The notes: generated by a model from the sequence alone, not told the origin. A stretch of 64,000 bases of DNA from an uncultured Mucilaginibacter sp. (GCF_903893715.1 NZ_CAITNG010000133.1:1-64000), one strand, 5' to 3'. Counted from the stretch's first letter, positions 17,933-27,006 are shown. Made by a program: numbers and translations.

Positions 17933-19774
17933 ATGAAATTATTGACTAAGGTGTTGTTAGCGGCTGGTATGTTGTTGGGTGCTTTCAATATCGCAACCGC
18001 CCAAACCGCTAATCACACGTTCGCCTTAGGCGACTCTACCTTTTTGTTGGATGGCAAGCCATTGCAAATGATTTCGGGCGAAATGCATTGTACCCGCATA
18101 CCCCGCGAGTATTGGCACGAACGGATGAAAATGGCGAAAGCCATGGGACTGAACACCGTGGGCACTTACGTGTTTTGGAACGCGCAGGAGCCAACGCAGG
18201 GCAAGTACGATTTTAGCGGCAACAATGATATTGCCGGGTTCATACAAGCTGCCAAAGACGAAGGCCTTTGGGTAGTATTACGCCCCAGCCCCTATGTTTG
18301 TGCTGAATGGGAGTTTGGCGGCTATCCCTGGTGGTTGCTGAAGGATAAGGATATCAAAGTACGCAGTAATGACCCTAAGTTTTTAGAGCCTTACCGCAAG
18401 TATATGATGGCACTGGGCAAGCAGCTTAGCCCTTTATTGGTTACACATGGGGGCAACATCCTGATGGTGCAGATAGAGAATGAGTATGGCTCCTACCCGG
18501 GTGCCAACCAGGAATACCTGGAGATAAACCGGAAGATATTCCGCGACGCGGGTTTTGATGGTGTGTTGTTTACCTGCGACGGACCATCGCAATTGCCTAA
18601 AGGGCATTTGCCGGGATACTTGCCCGCGGTAAACGGCCTGGACGATCCCGCCAAGGTAAAAGCCCTCATCAATAAATACCACGAAAACAAAGGCCCATAT
18701 TATATAGCCGAATGGTACCCCGGATGGTTTGACAGCTGGGGCAAAAAGCACGCCACCAGTGGCATGGATGCCGATGCAAAAAAACTGGACGAGGTGCTAT
18801 CTGCAGGGATATCCATCAATATGTACATGTTCCACGGCGGTACTACGCGCGATTTTATGAATGGCGCTAACATGAGCAGCCGCGAAGCTTATGCTCCCCA
18901 AACCTCGAGTTATGATTACGACGCGCCATTGGACGAAGCGGGCAACCCAACTGAAAAGTTTATGAAATTCAGGGAGGTGATTGCCAAACATTTGCCCGCA
19001 GGCACTTCGTTGCCACCCATTCCGCAAGCAAGGAAGAGTGCTTCGGTTGGTGATATCAAACTGACCGCCTGTGCTTCACTGTTAGATAATTTAGGCAAAC
19101 CGGTCAACTCCAACACCCCCTTGTGCTTTGAAGATCTTGACCAGGGGTATGGTTTTGTGCTTTATCGTACTACACTGAAAAATGCTGCTTCGGGTTTGTT
19201 AAAGGTTACGCAATTGCGCGACTTTGGTACGGTTTTCCTTAACGGCAAACAGGTTGGCACCCTCGACAGGCGTTTGAAACTGGATTCTCTCGCCATCAAT
19301 TCGGCAGATGCAAACGCGACGCTCGATATTTTAGTGGAGAACAACGGCCGCATCAACTACGGGCAATTTTTAACGGATAACCGTCAGGGCATCACCGAAA
19401 AGGTGACCTTAAACAATGAGGTACTGACCGGTTGGAAAATGTATCGCTTTCCGTTTACCGATGTGCAGGGCTTTAAGTTCAATAGCAAGACAGCTCCCGA
19501 CGGCCAACCGGGTCTTTACAAAGGTACGTTTGATGTAAGTGAAGTAACCGATACCTATTTGGATATGCATGGCTTTGGCAAAGGCTTTGTGTTTTTAAAC
19601 GGACATAACCTGGGCAAGTATTGGCAAATAGGCCCGCAGCAAAGCATTTATGTGCCCGCGGCATGGTTAAAAAGAACCGGCAACCAAATTGAGGTATTCG
19701 ATGAACTAAAGGGCGGCCATACAAGCATCGCTACATTAGCGAAACCGGTGTTGAGCGAGCTGGCTGCCAAATAA
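17933..19774 (+). CDS. GH35 beta-galactosidase, secreted
   Basis: A 613-residue enzyme with a signal peptide (cleavage after TATAQ, about residue 24). The (beta/alpha)8 domain starts FLLDGKPLQMISGEMHCTRIP. Acid/base Glu lies in MVQIENEYGSY and the nucleophile Glu in YYIAEWYPGWFDSWG, both in the right place for GH35. Galactose-binding-like jelly-roll domains follow, with FLNGHNLGKYWQIGPQ near the end. It releases terminal beta-galactose from plant galactans or glycans in the periplasm. It could act on side chains of rhamnogalacturonan together with the GH106 and PL4 enzymes 1-10 kb away, but the genes are not one operon. Confidence 0.93.
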   Translation: MKLLTKVLLAAGMLLGAFNIATAQTANHTFALGDSTFLLDGKPLQMISGEMHCTRIPREYWHERMKMAKAMGLNTVGTYVFWNAQEPTQGKYDFSGNNDIAGFIQAAKDEGLWVVLRPSPYVCAEWEFGGYPWWLLKDKDIKVRSNDPKFLEPYRKYMMALGKQLSPLLVTHGGNILMVQIENEYGSYPGANQEYLEINRKIFRDAGFDGVLFTCDGPSQLPKGHLPGYLPAVNGLDDPAKVKALINKYHENKGPYYIAEWYPGWFDSWGKKHATSGMDADAKKLDEVLSAGISINMYMFHGGTTRDFMNGANMSSREAYAPQTSSYDYDAPLDEAGNPTEKFMKFREVIAKHLPAGTSLPPIPQARKSASVGDIKLTACASLLDNLGKPVNSNTPLCFEDLDQGYGFVLYRTTLKNAASGLLKVTQLRDFGTVFLNGKQVGTLDRRLKLDSLAINSADANATLDILVENNGRINYGQFLTDNRQGITEKVTLNNEVLTGWKMYRFPFTDVQGFKFNSKTAPDGQPGLYKGTFDVSEVTDTYLDMHGFGKGFVFLNGHNLGKYWQIGPQQSIYVPAAWLKRTGNQIEVFDELKGGHTSIATLAKPVLSELAAK

Positions 19775-19829
19775 TATAGTGACCTTCATCATAATACATT
19801 GCGGTGGCAATTGGACGGGCTATAATGCG

Positions 19830-19837
19830 TACCTTTG
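19830..19837 (+). promoter_or_regulatory. Candidate -7 promoter box of the RRM gene
   Basis: TACCTTTG is an exact match to the Bacteroidota TAnnTTTG box and lies 18 bases before the start codon, implying a very short leader. No clear TTG -33 box at the usual distance. Confidence 0.5.
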
Positions 19838-19855
19838 CCAAAACAAGTAATTTTA

Positions 19856-20164
19856 ATGAAGATATTTATTGCAGGGTTACCTTTCCAGGTTGGAGAAGAG
19901 GAACTAACGGCTGTTTTTAACGATTTTGGCCACGTAAAATCGTTACGGATTGTAAAAGACCGTGAAACAGGACAAAGCAAGGGCTTTGGTTTTGTTGAAA
20001 TGACTAATGACGATGAAGCTAAAGAAGCCATCAGCAACATGGACGGTGCCGACTACTACGGTCGCCGCATTTCGGTTGCCGAAGCCGATGATAAGCCCCG
20101 TACAGGCGGATCAGGCGGTGGCGGAGGTTTCAAACGCACTACCCAAAAAAGTTTCGACCGTTAA
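19856..20164 (+). CDS. RNA-binding protein with single RRM domain
   Basis: A 102-residue protein, start at ATG 19856 so that the RRM begins at once (MKIFIAGLPF); seven upstream in-frame codons cross the probable transcription start. RNP2 is IFIAGL and RNP1 is KGFGFVEM. The Gly-rich, basic tail (SGGGGGFKRT) is typical of the small RRM proteins of Bacteroidota and cyanobacteria, often cold-inducible and probable RNA chaperones. A bidirectional terminator follows the stop. Confidence 0.92.
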   Translation: MKIFIAGLPFQVGEEELTAVFNDFGHVKSLRIVKDRETGQSKGFGFVEMTNDDEAKEAISNMDGADYYGRRISVAEADDKPRTGGSGGGGGFKRTTQKSFDR

Positions 20165-20172
20165 AATAGGAA

Positions 20173-20198
20173 GCCCCGATAAACATCGGGGCTTTTTT
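20173..20198. terminator. Bidirectional intrinsic terminator
   Basis: GCCCCGAT (20173-20180) and ATCGGGGC (20185-20192) form a perfect 8-bp stem with a 4-base loop, followed by six T on the plus strand and preceded by AA on the same strand. It separates the convergent RRM and trmO genes. Confidence 0.85.
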
Positions 20199-20655
20199 AT
20201 TTCCAGTAATCCTTCATCACATCGGCCACCCAGGCCGGTTGTTTGATTTCGCCCTCAGGCTCAAACTCTTTAAACACCGGTTTTATATCCAATATTGGTG
20301 TGCCGTCTATGGCATCAAAATGCTTTACTGTAATGGTTCTGCCGGTATGTCCTAATATTTCTACGGTACTCAAACCTAACCTGTTTGGCCTGTTTTTTTT
20401 TCGTTGCGCGAATATGCCCATCAGGGGATAAGTCCGGTTGTTGCGGGGATGCCCCGAGTAAATTATCTTATCGGGATTCACCTGGTTGAAATAGTAAATA
20501 ACCTCCAGGTGCGAAAAATCACCTATATTATCCAAGGCCTCGGTGGGCACATGGTCAAGCAAGGTAATCTCCGAAATCGTTACCGCCCAATAATCATCTA
20601 TTGGTTTTTTGCGGTTATTGGTTACTATGGCAATAGGTTTTAATACGATATCCAT
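20197..20655 (-). CDS. trmO: tRNA t6A37 N6-methyltransferase TrmO (TsaA/YaeB family)
   Basis: A 152-residue protein matching the TsaA/YaeB beta-barrel SAM-dependent methyltransferase family: IGDFSHLEVIYYF, PLMGIFAQRKKNRPNRLGLS and IDGTPILDIKP are its conserved blocks. TrmO methylates threonylcarbamoyl-adenosine 37 in tRNA-Thr(GGU) in E. coli. Some Bacteroidota members lack the C-terminal extension of the E. coli enzyme, as does this one. Convergent with the RRM gene. Confidence 0.88.
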   Translation of the reverse strand: MDIVLKPIAIVTNNRKKPIDDYWAVTISEITLLDHVPTEALDNIGDFSHLEVIYYFNQVNPDKIIYSGHPRNNRTYPLMGIFAQRKKNRPNRLGLSTVEILGHTGRTITVKHFDAIDGTPILDIKPVFKEFEPEGEIKQPAWVADVMKDYWK

Positions 20656-20667
20656 ATAATCGTGGGA

Positions 20668-23457
20668 CTATAAAACAGGCGTTATTGTTACAGGGCCTAA
20701 CAAACCGGATGGCATTACTTTCCATTTGGATGCATCAAAAGCCTTATAATCAATATTTACGAAGTTGATTTCGTGATAGTTTCTCCATTTAATATTGTTT
20801 TGGTCCATATACCTTACATGGTTGGCCATCAGGTTGTCCACCTCGATTTTGATGGTGTTTTTGCCTGGTTTTAATAGTTTGCCTACGCGCCTGCTGAAAG
20901 GGACGCTCCAAAATATACCGGCATCTTTACCATTGATGTATACATGCGCGCTTTCGCATACATTGCCTAAATTGAGGATATAATCGGCAGCTTTTTGAGC
21001 GGGCATATCAAAGGTAGTGGTGTACTCGCCGCTTCCCGAAAACGAACTGGCTTTAGGGTCGGCAGCGGCTGTCCATGATACCAGTTTGGTCATTTTTTGG
21101 TCCTCGGGTAATTCGGGTCCGCCTTTGGTAAAGTGCAGGGCCCACTCGGTACCAACAGTTATCGGTTCGCCGGTTTTTTCGATGTATTTCCATTTGGCAA
21201 TTTGCGGTGCAGGTGCCGAAGTCGCTTTCAATATCAAAGCTTCGCCCGATTGCAGTTGTACGTGTACCTTGGTTTTGCCATTGACCGGGGTTGCTGCCGC
21301 AGCACCGTAGCTTCCGCTTTGCGGATCAAGTATGGTTACCGAGGCGGCCTTCATGTTCAATGGGATACTGGTATCAATAGGCTTGGCAGTGTGGTTAACA
21401 ATATAATAGTACTTACCGCCGGGTATGGCCCTGCGGATAAACTTAAGCCCGGTTTGAGTCAATTCTTCGCCGGTCAGTTTATTGTATTCCAGTGCTTGTT
21501 GCACATCACTACACAACCATATTTTGCCTTTGCCAATGGTGGCTACACTCAAGCTTTGTGCGCCTTCGGTATGTACCGAGCCAAAATTCAATGTTGCCAA
21601 GATGGTTTTCAATTGGTTGCGATGCGCTTCAACATCGTTTAACCCGGGTACATCTGTGGGTAGTTTTTGGAAGATGACGGTAGCGCCTTCTTTGGCCAGT
21701 TTCAGGATATTATCCAGCGTAGCCAAAGGCATATAGCGGCACTCAGGCACGATCAACACTTTGCGGGTTTGCGCCGCGGCAACGGTATTGATCTCGCCGT
21801 TCAGCACGGTGGAACCGGCTATCATTTTGTCGGATATAAAATCGAACGAATAGCCTGCCTTTTGCAGCGCCATCGATGTTTTGTAGAATTGTGTCGGGCG
21901 CAGCCACTCATCAATACCATGGATGGCCAATTGCATTTCGAGGCCACGTGTATTGGCCCAAGCATCGTATATCGGCCAGTAGATGATGAGTTCGTTATCC
22001 GGTTTACCAGCCTGTAAAACCGACTGGCAGCGGGTAATGTAGGTTGTTAAACCCGGCAGATGCCCCCACCAGCTGTTGGCGGGCACAAAGTTTGTCGACG
22101 CGTAAAATAACCATCCCGGGAAGGCGATATCATCGGGCGAGTAAGTGGTGCCGTGGAAATACACGTGGTTAACTCCGGCCAAAAATACCTGCTCCAACTC
22201 GGGTTTGCATTGTGCTGTCGAACCTTTAAAGTGCTCGGTTAACCAGGTAAAGGTTTCGGACGTGGCGTATTTGCGGCCGTTAACATGCCCTGCTGACGAA
22301 GCGAACTTGAGCATCATCGGGTCGGGGTCAACATTACGCACATCGGCGCTATCGCGGCGTATGCCGGGGATATCAAAATGGCTCGAACCAAAGGTTTCGC
22401 ACTCGGGTATATCTACGGCGCCATACAGGTCGAGCAGGTTGCCGGGCGAGCCATGTGATTGGTTACGGGTGAGGCTGCCGTAATGGTGTGCCCAGTTTGT
22501 CCAGGTAAGGGTAAAGTTGTCCAACAGCATTTGGCTCATGGTTTCGCGATAGTCCATTTTTACGCGCGATACGGCTTCGGTATTTTCGCTGCTTTGCAGT
22601 TCGCGCAGGTGCAGGCGCAGGTCGTACCCGCGGCGGCGCATAAACTCATCGAAAAAGCCCGGCGACCAGCTTGCGCCATACACTTCGTAGCTATCGTTAA
22701 AATACGAACCTATGCCCGGGGATTTATGCCCGAAAGCATCATCAAACCTGGCCAAATAAGTATCTACCGCGTGTTTTGAGAGATGGTCCATTACATAACC
22801 CTCGCCACCAGGGGCAGCGCGCTTTACCTGCTGCAATGTTTTGCCCGAATAGGCCGCATACAATTCCCAGGTGCCGCTGGCGGGTTGCCAGTTCAGTTTG
22901 CCATCGGCGCCAACCTTGTCGGTAATGTTCAGTACCTCGCCATTGGGGCCGTAAGCCATCAGTGCTTGTAAGGGCGCGCCTACTTTTGCCTGGCGGGCAT
23001 CGCCCACTAAAAAGCTTTCGTTAAAACCGGTTTGCCCGGCCGATATTTTATAGGTCTGGATAATGAGCTTCGCGGCGGCATCTTCAGCCTTAATTTGCGG
23101 ACCGCCGAAGGGCCAGCCTGTGCCGGTATTCATATCAACACCCATGCCCAAGGTTTTTGCTTTGGCGATGGTGAAATTCAAGGCGCTCATCCATTGCGGC
23201 GACAGGAATTGCAGGTAACGGCTCTCGTAACCAATAGCGCCGTATATGGGCGTAACCTCGACACCGCCAAAGCCGGCCTGGCTGTAGGTAGTGAGTAAAT
23301 TGCCGGTGTTGCGGTCGTCAACGGCGTTGCCCATCCACCACCAGCGAGTCCAGGGTTGCATTTTATTGTCGACTTTGGGCCAAACCGTTGCGGTTTGCGC
23401 ATGGCAAAAATTAAGCGCTAAAAAGCCTGATATGAATAATACGGCGATCTTCTTCAT
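20668..23457 (-). CDS. GH106-like alpha-L-rhamnosidase, secreted
   Basis: A 929-residue protein with a signal peptide (cleavage after CHAQ, about residue 21). The N-terminal part begins WPKVDNKMQPWTRWWWMGNAV and continues GFGGVEVTPIYG and GMGVDMNTGTGWPFGGP, the recognisable opening of the GH106 catalytic domain. FNDSYEVYGA and TSETFTWLT lie further on, and a beta-sandwich/carbohydrate-binding-like C-terminal domain has VYINGKDAGIFWSVPF. GH106 enzymes remove alpha-L-rhamnose from rhamnogalacturonan and related pectins. Its gene starts the trmO-directed strand block, and a long non-coding region with repeats lies upstream. Confidence 0.88.
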   Translation of the reverse strand: MKKIAVLFISGFLALNFCHAQTATVWPKVDNKMQPWTRWWWMGNAVDDRNTGNLLTTYSQAGFGGVEVTPIYGAIGYESRYLQFLSPQWMSALNFTIAKAKTLGMGVDMNTGTGWPFGGPQIKAEDAAAKLIIQTYKISAGQTGFNESFLVGDARQAKVGAPLQALMAYGPNGEVLNITDKVGADGKLNWQPASGTWELYAAYSGKTLQQVKRAAPGGEGYVMDHLSKHAVDTYLARFDDAFGHKSPGIGSYFNDSYEVYGASWSPGFFDEFMRRRGYDLRLHLRELQSSENTEAVSRVKMDYRETMSQMLLDNFTLTWTNWAHHYGSLTRNQSHGSPGNLLDLYGAVDIPECETFGSSHFDIPGIRRDSADVRNVDPDPMMLKFASSAGHVNGRKYATSETFTWLTEHFKGSTAQCKPELEQVFLAGVNHVYFHGTTYSPDDIAFPGWLFYASTNFVPANSWWGHLPGLTTYITRCQSVLQAGKPDNELIIYWPIYDAWANTRGLEMQLAIHGIDEWLRPTQFYKTSMALQKAGYSFDFISDKMIAGSTVLNGEINTVAAAQTRKVLIVPECRYMPLATLDNILKLAKEGATVIFQKLPTDVPGLNDVEAHRNQLKTILATLNFGSVHTEGAQSLSVATIGKGKIWLCSDVQQALEYNKLTGEELTQTGLKFIRRAIPGGKYYYIVNHTAKPIDTSIPLNMKAASVTILDPQSGSYGAAAATPVNGKTKVHVQLQSGEALILKATSAPAPQIAKWKYIEKTGEPITVGTEWALHFTKGGPELPEDQKMTKLVSWTAAADPKASSFSGSGEYTTTFDMPAQKAADYILNLGNVCESAHVYINGKDAGIFWSVPFSRRVGKLLKPGKNTIKIEVDNLMANHVRYMDQNNIKWRNYHEINFVNIDYKAFDASKWKVMPSGLLGPVTITPVL

Positions 23458-23759
23458 TTGAAAAGTATAAGGTACAAAATTGGTTACGCAAATATATAGG
23501 CCTGTGGGGATTAACTGTCATGCAGGATGCTGATAGTACCCCAAAGCCCTATCTGAAGCTTGTAACAAGCTTGATACAACTGCCAAGGGGGGGGGGGTAG
23601 CCCCTACGGGGCAAAGCAAAATTTCAAGATACAATACTACAAACAGGTAGCCCCTATGGGGCAGAATATCGCTTGGTTCATAATAAAATCTTTAATAATG
23701 GCTTTTATTTGTAACGAAGCTTATTTTGAAGAAGAGGCAAGAAATGTTTATTTTTAAAC
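23458..23759. other. Non-coding region with palindromic repeats
   Basis: About 300 bases between the divergent GH106 gene and a small antitoxin gene. It contains a G10 tract (23587-23596), the paired GTAGCCCC element and an AT-rich stretch before the antitoxin. No gene is seen. Confidence 0.6.
23596..23663. repeat. Paired GTAGCCCC palindrome element, copy 1
   Basis: Two short palindromes, TAGCCCCTACGGGGCA (from 23597) and TAGCCCCTATGGGGCA (from 23647), are separated by a spacer of about 31 bases ending ACTACAAACAG. A second copy with the same order and spacing, including CTACAAACAGGTAGCCCC, lies inverted at 60169-60236. This indicates a dispersed, mobile-like intergenic element rather than chance. 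Confidence 0.75.
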
Positions 23760-23906
23760 ATGAAAGTATCAGTGGATATAAAAAGCAGCAAGGCCTCTAA
23801 AGCACTTTTAGTAAAAGAAATAAAAGAAAGCGTTAAAGAAATCAAGTTGATTAAAACGGGGAAGAAAAAAGTTCGCGACTTTGACGATTTTTTGAATGAG
23901 CTTTAG
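23760..23906 (+). CDS. Small antitoxin-like protein
   Basis: A 48-residue frame (MKVSVDIKSSKASKALLVKE ... FDDFLNEL), basic in the middle and acidic at the end, with the length and charge pattern of RelB/Phd-like antitoxins that precede RelE-type toxins in Bacteroidota. Its last 11 bases overlap the start of the RelE-like fragment at 23896, the usual antitoxin-toxin coupling. No DNA-binding domain can be identified with confidence. The partner is broken, so this is probably a leftover or solitary antitoxin. Confidence 0.6.
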   Translation: MKVSVDIKSSKASKALLVKEIKESVKEIKLIKTGKKKVRDFDDFLNEL

Positions 23907-24114
23907 GGTTAAAACTACCACCAGTTTTGAGAAACAGGGTAAACGACTCATCAAAAAATATATTCCTTTCTGCACATCCCCTCAATATTCCCTTTGTTAC
24001 CTATCGCTTTGCGCAGGGTCGCCCAACGGGGGCCCTGCGGGGACTAAGATGCTGCGTGTAAGATGGCATGGGCATTCAGCTTGGGACTTACTTTTTGAAG
24101 AAACAATAAATTAA
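23896..24114 (+). pseudogene. Truncated RelE/HigB-like toxin
   Basis: The first 22 residues (MSFRVKTTTSFEKQGKRLIK) match the beta-alpha start of RelE-superfamily mRNA interferases that follow such antitoxins. After codon 22 the similarity ends. The remaining reading frame runs into GC-rich sequence with a CGCAGGG/CCCTGCG palindrome and has no toxin features. The catalytic C-terminal half is missing, so the toxin is presumed dead. The cause, deletion or insertion of a repeat, cannot be decided. Confidence 0.55.
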
Positions 24115-24129
24115 TGGGATATTTACTTT

Positions 24130-24618
24130 ATGAAGATTCAACTATTAGCTATCTCATTTTTGTTTTTAGGGACACTCAAAGCACAATCTATCATCAATAT
24201 CCCATCGTCAAAATTTGTAAATTTTGAAATATTTATCGAAAAGAATCTTGTTGTCCCTCAATCGGTTAAATATGATTGCAGTTGGAATTATGCAATTGTG
24301 GAGGTACAAACCGATAAACAGGGAGAAATTGTCAATTGGAAGTGCATTAACGATTGTCCTGATTCATTGAAGCGTAGTTTTAGATTTTTGTCGGGGTATA
24401 AATTCGATAAAAGCTTAAAGATTGATAAGCGGACGATAATTTTTTATGTTTTAATAGAGAACTCAGAAGTTTGTACGACACCACCAAATAGGACCTATAC
24501 CCCAAATGAAGTGATTAAGCCAATATTTTATTGTTTCAAACGGGAAACAGAGATTGATAACAATGCGATAATTATTTACGAGCCTATTGTATTTACGTTT
24601 TCAAAAGTTCAGTATTAG
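24130..24618 (+). CDS. Secreted protein of unknown function, possible TonB-C-like fold
   Basis: A 162-residue protein with a signal peptide (IQLLAISFLFLGTLKAQ). The middle, AIVEVQTDKQGEIVNWKC followed by a helix (DSLKRSFRFLSGYKF), resembles the periplasmic C-terminal domain of TonB in its strand-helix pattern, but there is no transmembrane anchor or Pro-rich linker. Two Cys pairs may form disulfides in the periplasm. Base composition is more AT-rich than the large enzyme genes around it, which would fit acquisition with the neighbouring TA genes. Its end overlaps the convergent antitoxin-like gene by 4 bases. Confidence 0.6.
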   Translation: MKIQLLAISFLFLGTLKAQSIINIPSSKFVNFEIFIEKNLVVPQSVKYDCSWNYAIVEVQTDKQGEIVNWKCINDCPDSLKRSFRFLSGYKFDKSLKIDKRTIIFYVLIENSEVCTTPPNRTYTPNEVIKPIFYCFKRETEIDNNAIIIYEPIVFTFSKVQY

Positions 24619-24824
24619 ATAGATTCTAAGCGGCTAATTACCTCATCGGCATTGGCAGGTGTTGTTTTGCCTGACTTGTAATCCTTTAACGATTGTTTGG
24701 CATGGGTGGCAATTTCAGCACGACGCTCTTCAATCTGCCTTTTTTGCAATATCTCCAACAGCATTTCCCTCGAATTGAAATCGAGTTTCATAATATCGTC
24801 CAAAGTAGATTGGATGGTAACCAT
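24615..24824 (-). CDS. Solitary antitoxin-like protein
   Basis: A 69-residue protein (MVTIQSTLDDIMKLDFNSRE ... ADEVISRLESI). A short N-terminal amphipathic part is followed by a long charged helix and a flexible tail, as in antitoxins paired with RelE/ParE toxins in Bacteroidota. There is no toxin frame downstream on the same strand; the next gene is convergent. Function is a guess from size and pattern. Confidence 0.5.
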   Translation of the reverse strand: MVTIQSTLDDIMKLDFNSREMLLEILQKRQIEERRAEIATHAKQSLKDYKSGKTTPANADEVISRLESI

Positions 24825-24887
24825 AATGGATGCTTATTTATACAAATATAAACTTTTTTGATTTTGTTGTTGCAAGCCAACCGAGCA

Positions 24888-24923
24888 CAAAAAAATAGCG
24901 ATGAGCTCCAAACCCATCGCTAT
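24888..24923 (-). terminator. Probable intrinsic terminator of htpG
   Basis: On the minus strand ATAGCGATG pairs with CATCGCTAT around a GGTTTGGAGCT loop region and is followed by a run of seven T. It lies about 23 bases past the htpG stop. The stem words are shared with the palindrome at 52405-52433. Confidence 0.75.
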
Positions 24924-24945
24924 TAAATATCAAAGCAAAAACTCC

Positions 24946-26829
24946 TTATATCAAACTCACGCTCCGGTTTACAAACTCGGTCAGTTCGGCGCCGGTGAGC
25001 AGGCCTTGCGATAGCAGTGCCAAATCGAAGGCTTGTTTGGCCAGTGCTGTTTGTTCCTCCGTGTTCTCATCATTCACAATACGGCTGATGAGTTTGTGGT
25101 TACCGTTAATAGAAACCTTATAGTTATCGGGCAGGGTGCCATAAAAGCTCATGCCGCCGCCCATGGCTGCCATGTCTTTCATGCGGCGCATAAACTCGTC
25201 CATGGTAACGGTAACGGGTAGTTCATCGGGGCTCAGGCTTTCTATTTCCACCTTCATGTTAGGTTTGGTGATGGCCTTTTCAAATATCTCTTTCACCTTT
25301 TTGGTTTGCTCCTCGGTCAACACATGCTCCGGCGCGTCGCCTTTGTTGATGAGCTTGTCTATCACATCGGCATCCACACGTTTGATGACGGTTTTCTCCA
25401 GCTTTTGCTCCAACAGCGCCACAAAGTGGTTATCTATCGGCGAGTTCATCAGCATCACATCGTAATCCTTCTTGTTTGCGCTCTGGATAAAGGTATCCTG
25501 TTTGGCCGGGTCGTTGGTGTACAGGTAAACCACGCTGCCATCCTTATTGGTTTGCAGGGTTTTTACCTTTTCGGCATACTCAGGCAAGGTATAAAACTCG
25601 TTTTTGGTATTGGTGATCAACGCGAAGTCTTTTGCTTTATCATAAAACTTGTCTTCGCTTACCATGCCGTATTTTACAAACAGACCTATATCGCCCCATT
25701 TCTCTTCAAAACCTTTGCGGTCGGCTTTAAACAGCTCGGCCAGTTTATCGGCTACCTTTTTGGTAATGTAGCTGTTGATCTTTTTCACATTGCCATCGGC
25801 CTGCAAAAAGCTGCGCGATACGTTCAGCGGGATATCCGGTGAATCGATTACGCCATGCAGCAACATCAAAAACTCGGGAACGATGTCTTTTACTTCGTCG
25901 GTAATAAATACCTGGCGGCTAAACAGCTTGATCTTGTTCTTGGTGATCTCGAAGTCGTTCTTCACTTTCGGGAAGTACAATACACCGGTCAGGTTGAAGG
26001 GATAATCCACGTTCAGGTGTATCCAAAACAACGGGTCTTCCGAAAATGGATATAATTCTTTGTAAAAGTCGAGGTAGTCGGCATCTGTCAAATCAGCAGG
26101 TGCTTTTGTCCAGATGGGGTTGGTATTGTTGATGATATTATCCACCTCGAAGTCGGTATATTTTGGTTTGCCTTCTTCGTCTTCGCCATCTTCATCGCGC
26201 TCGGTACGCATACCAAATTTGATCGGTACCGGTAAAAATTTGCAGTACTTGTTCAGTATCTCTTCCAGGCGGTGTTTTTCTAAAAATTCTTCACCATCGG
26301 CATTTACATGGAGGATAATGGTGGTACCACGTGCGGTGCGGTTGCCTTCGGTTATCTCGAACTCGGTGCTGCCATCGCATACCCAACGGGCAGGTTCGGC
26401 ACCGTCCTGATAGCTTAAGGTTTGGATTTCCACCTCATCGGCCACCATAAAGGCCGAATAAAAGCCCAAACCAAAGCGACCGATGATCTCGTTCGCATCT
26501 TTGGCGTCCTTAAATTTCTCAACAAACTCCGTAGCGCCCGAAAAAGCGATCTGATTGATGTATTTCTTGATTTCCTCGGCCGTCATGCCCAGGCCGTTAT
26601 CGCTTACGGTAATGGTTTTAGCTTCTTTGTCGAAAGCAACTTCCACCTGCAGGTCGCCAAGGGTACCGCTGTATTGACCCAATGAAGCCAGGCGTTTGAT
26701 TTTTTGTGTGGCGTCGACCGCGTTGGATACCAGCTCGCGCAAAAATATTTCGTGGTCGGAGTATAAAAACTTTTTGATGATCGGGAAAATGTTCTCGGTA
26801 TGTATCGAGATCGTTCCTTTTTCTTGCAT
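24946..26829 (-). CDS. htpG: Molecular chaperone HtpG (Hsp90)
   Basis: Start taken at the ATG giving MQEKGTISIHTENIFPIIKK; the open frame extends 31 codons upstream but that part is outside the family. A 627-residue Hsp90 with the GHKL ATPase domain: LRELVSNAVDATQKI, DNGLGMTAEEI, FGLGFYSAFMVAD and RGTTIILH. The middle domain has PEFLMLLHGVIDSPDIPLNVSRSFLQ, with the catalytic Arg in the NVSRS loop. The C-terminal dimerisation domain follows. No MEEVD, as expected in bacteria. Assists folding under stress. Confidence 0.97.
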   Translation of the reverse strand: MQEKGTISIHTENIFPIIKKFLYSDHEIFLRELVSNAVDATQKIKRLASLGQYSGTLGDLQVEVAFDKEAKTITVSDNGLGMTAEEIKKYINQIAFSGATEFVEKFKDAKDANEIIGRFGLGFYSAFMVADEVEIQTLSYQDGAEPARWVCDGSTEFEITEGNRTARGTTIILHVNADGEEFLEKHRLEEILNKYCKFLPVPIKFGMRTERDEDGEDEEGKPKYTDFEVDNIINNTNPIWTKAPADLTDADYLDFYKELYPFSEDPLFWIHLNVDYPFNLTGVLYFPKVKNDFEITKNKIKLFSRQVFITDEVKDIVPEFLMLLHGVIDSPDIPLNVSRSFLQADGNVKKINSYITKKVADKLAELFKADRKGFEEKWGDIGLFVKYGMVSEDKFYDKAKDFALITNTKNEFYTLPEYAEKVKTLQTNKDGSVVYLYTNDPAKQDTFIQSANKKDYDVMLMNSPIDNHFVALLEQKLEKTVIKRVDADVIDKLINKGDAPEHVLTEEQTKKVKEIFEKAITKPNMKVEIESLSPDELPVTVTMDEFMRRMKDMAAMGGGMSFYGTLPDNYKVSINGNHKLISRIVNDENTEEQTALAKQAFDLALLSQGLLTGAELTEFVNRSVSLI

Positions 26830-26920
26830 AATATTTTGTGTTTTTGAAATTTGAATGATAACTGCATTGCAGATAACAAGCCACGTTCCAAAAGGGGGTA
26901 GAGCGTCAAATTGGCAGAGC

Positions 26921-26956
26921 AAGCCCCTCCTAAATCCTCCCCGGTAGGGAGGACTT
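26921..26956 (+). repeat. 36-nt GC-rich palindromic element, copy A
   Basis: AAGCCCCTCC-TAAATCCTCC-CCGGTAGGGA-GGACTT. It contains the stem CTCCC-n-GGGAG. Copies with one or two differences lie at 60111-60146 (same strand) and 61637-61671 (opposite strand). Located 91 bases upstream of the htpG start. Confidence 0.8.
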
Positions 26957-27006
26957 GTAAGAACTAAACAATAAAAATTATTAGAAAGTCTCCACCACCG
27001 CGGCAG

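Noticed and set aside
23587-23596. G10 tract as phase-variation switch
   Set aside because: It lies in a non-coding gap, not in a gene or between promoter boxes that I can identify.
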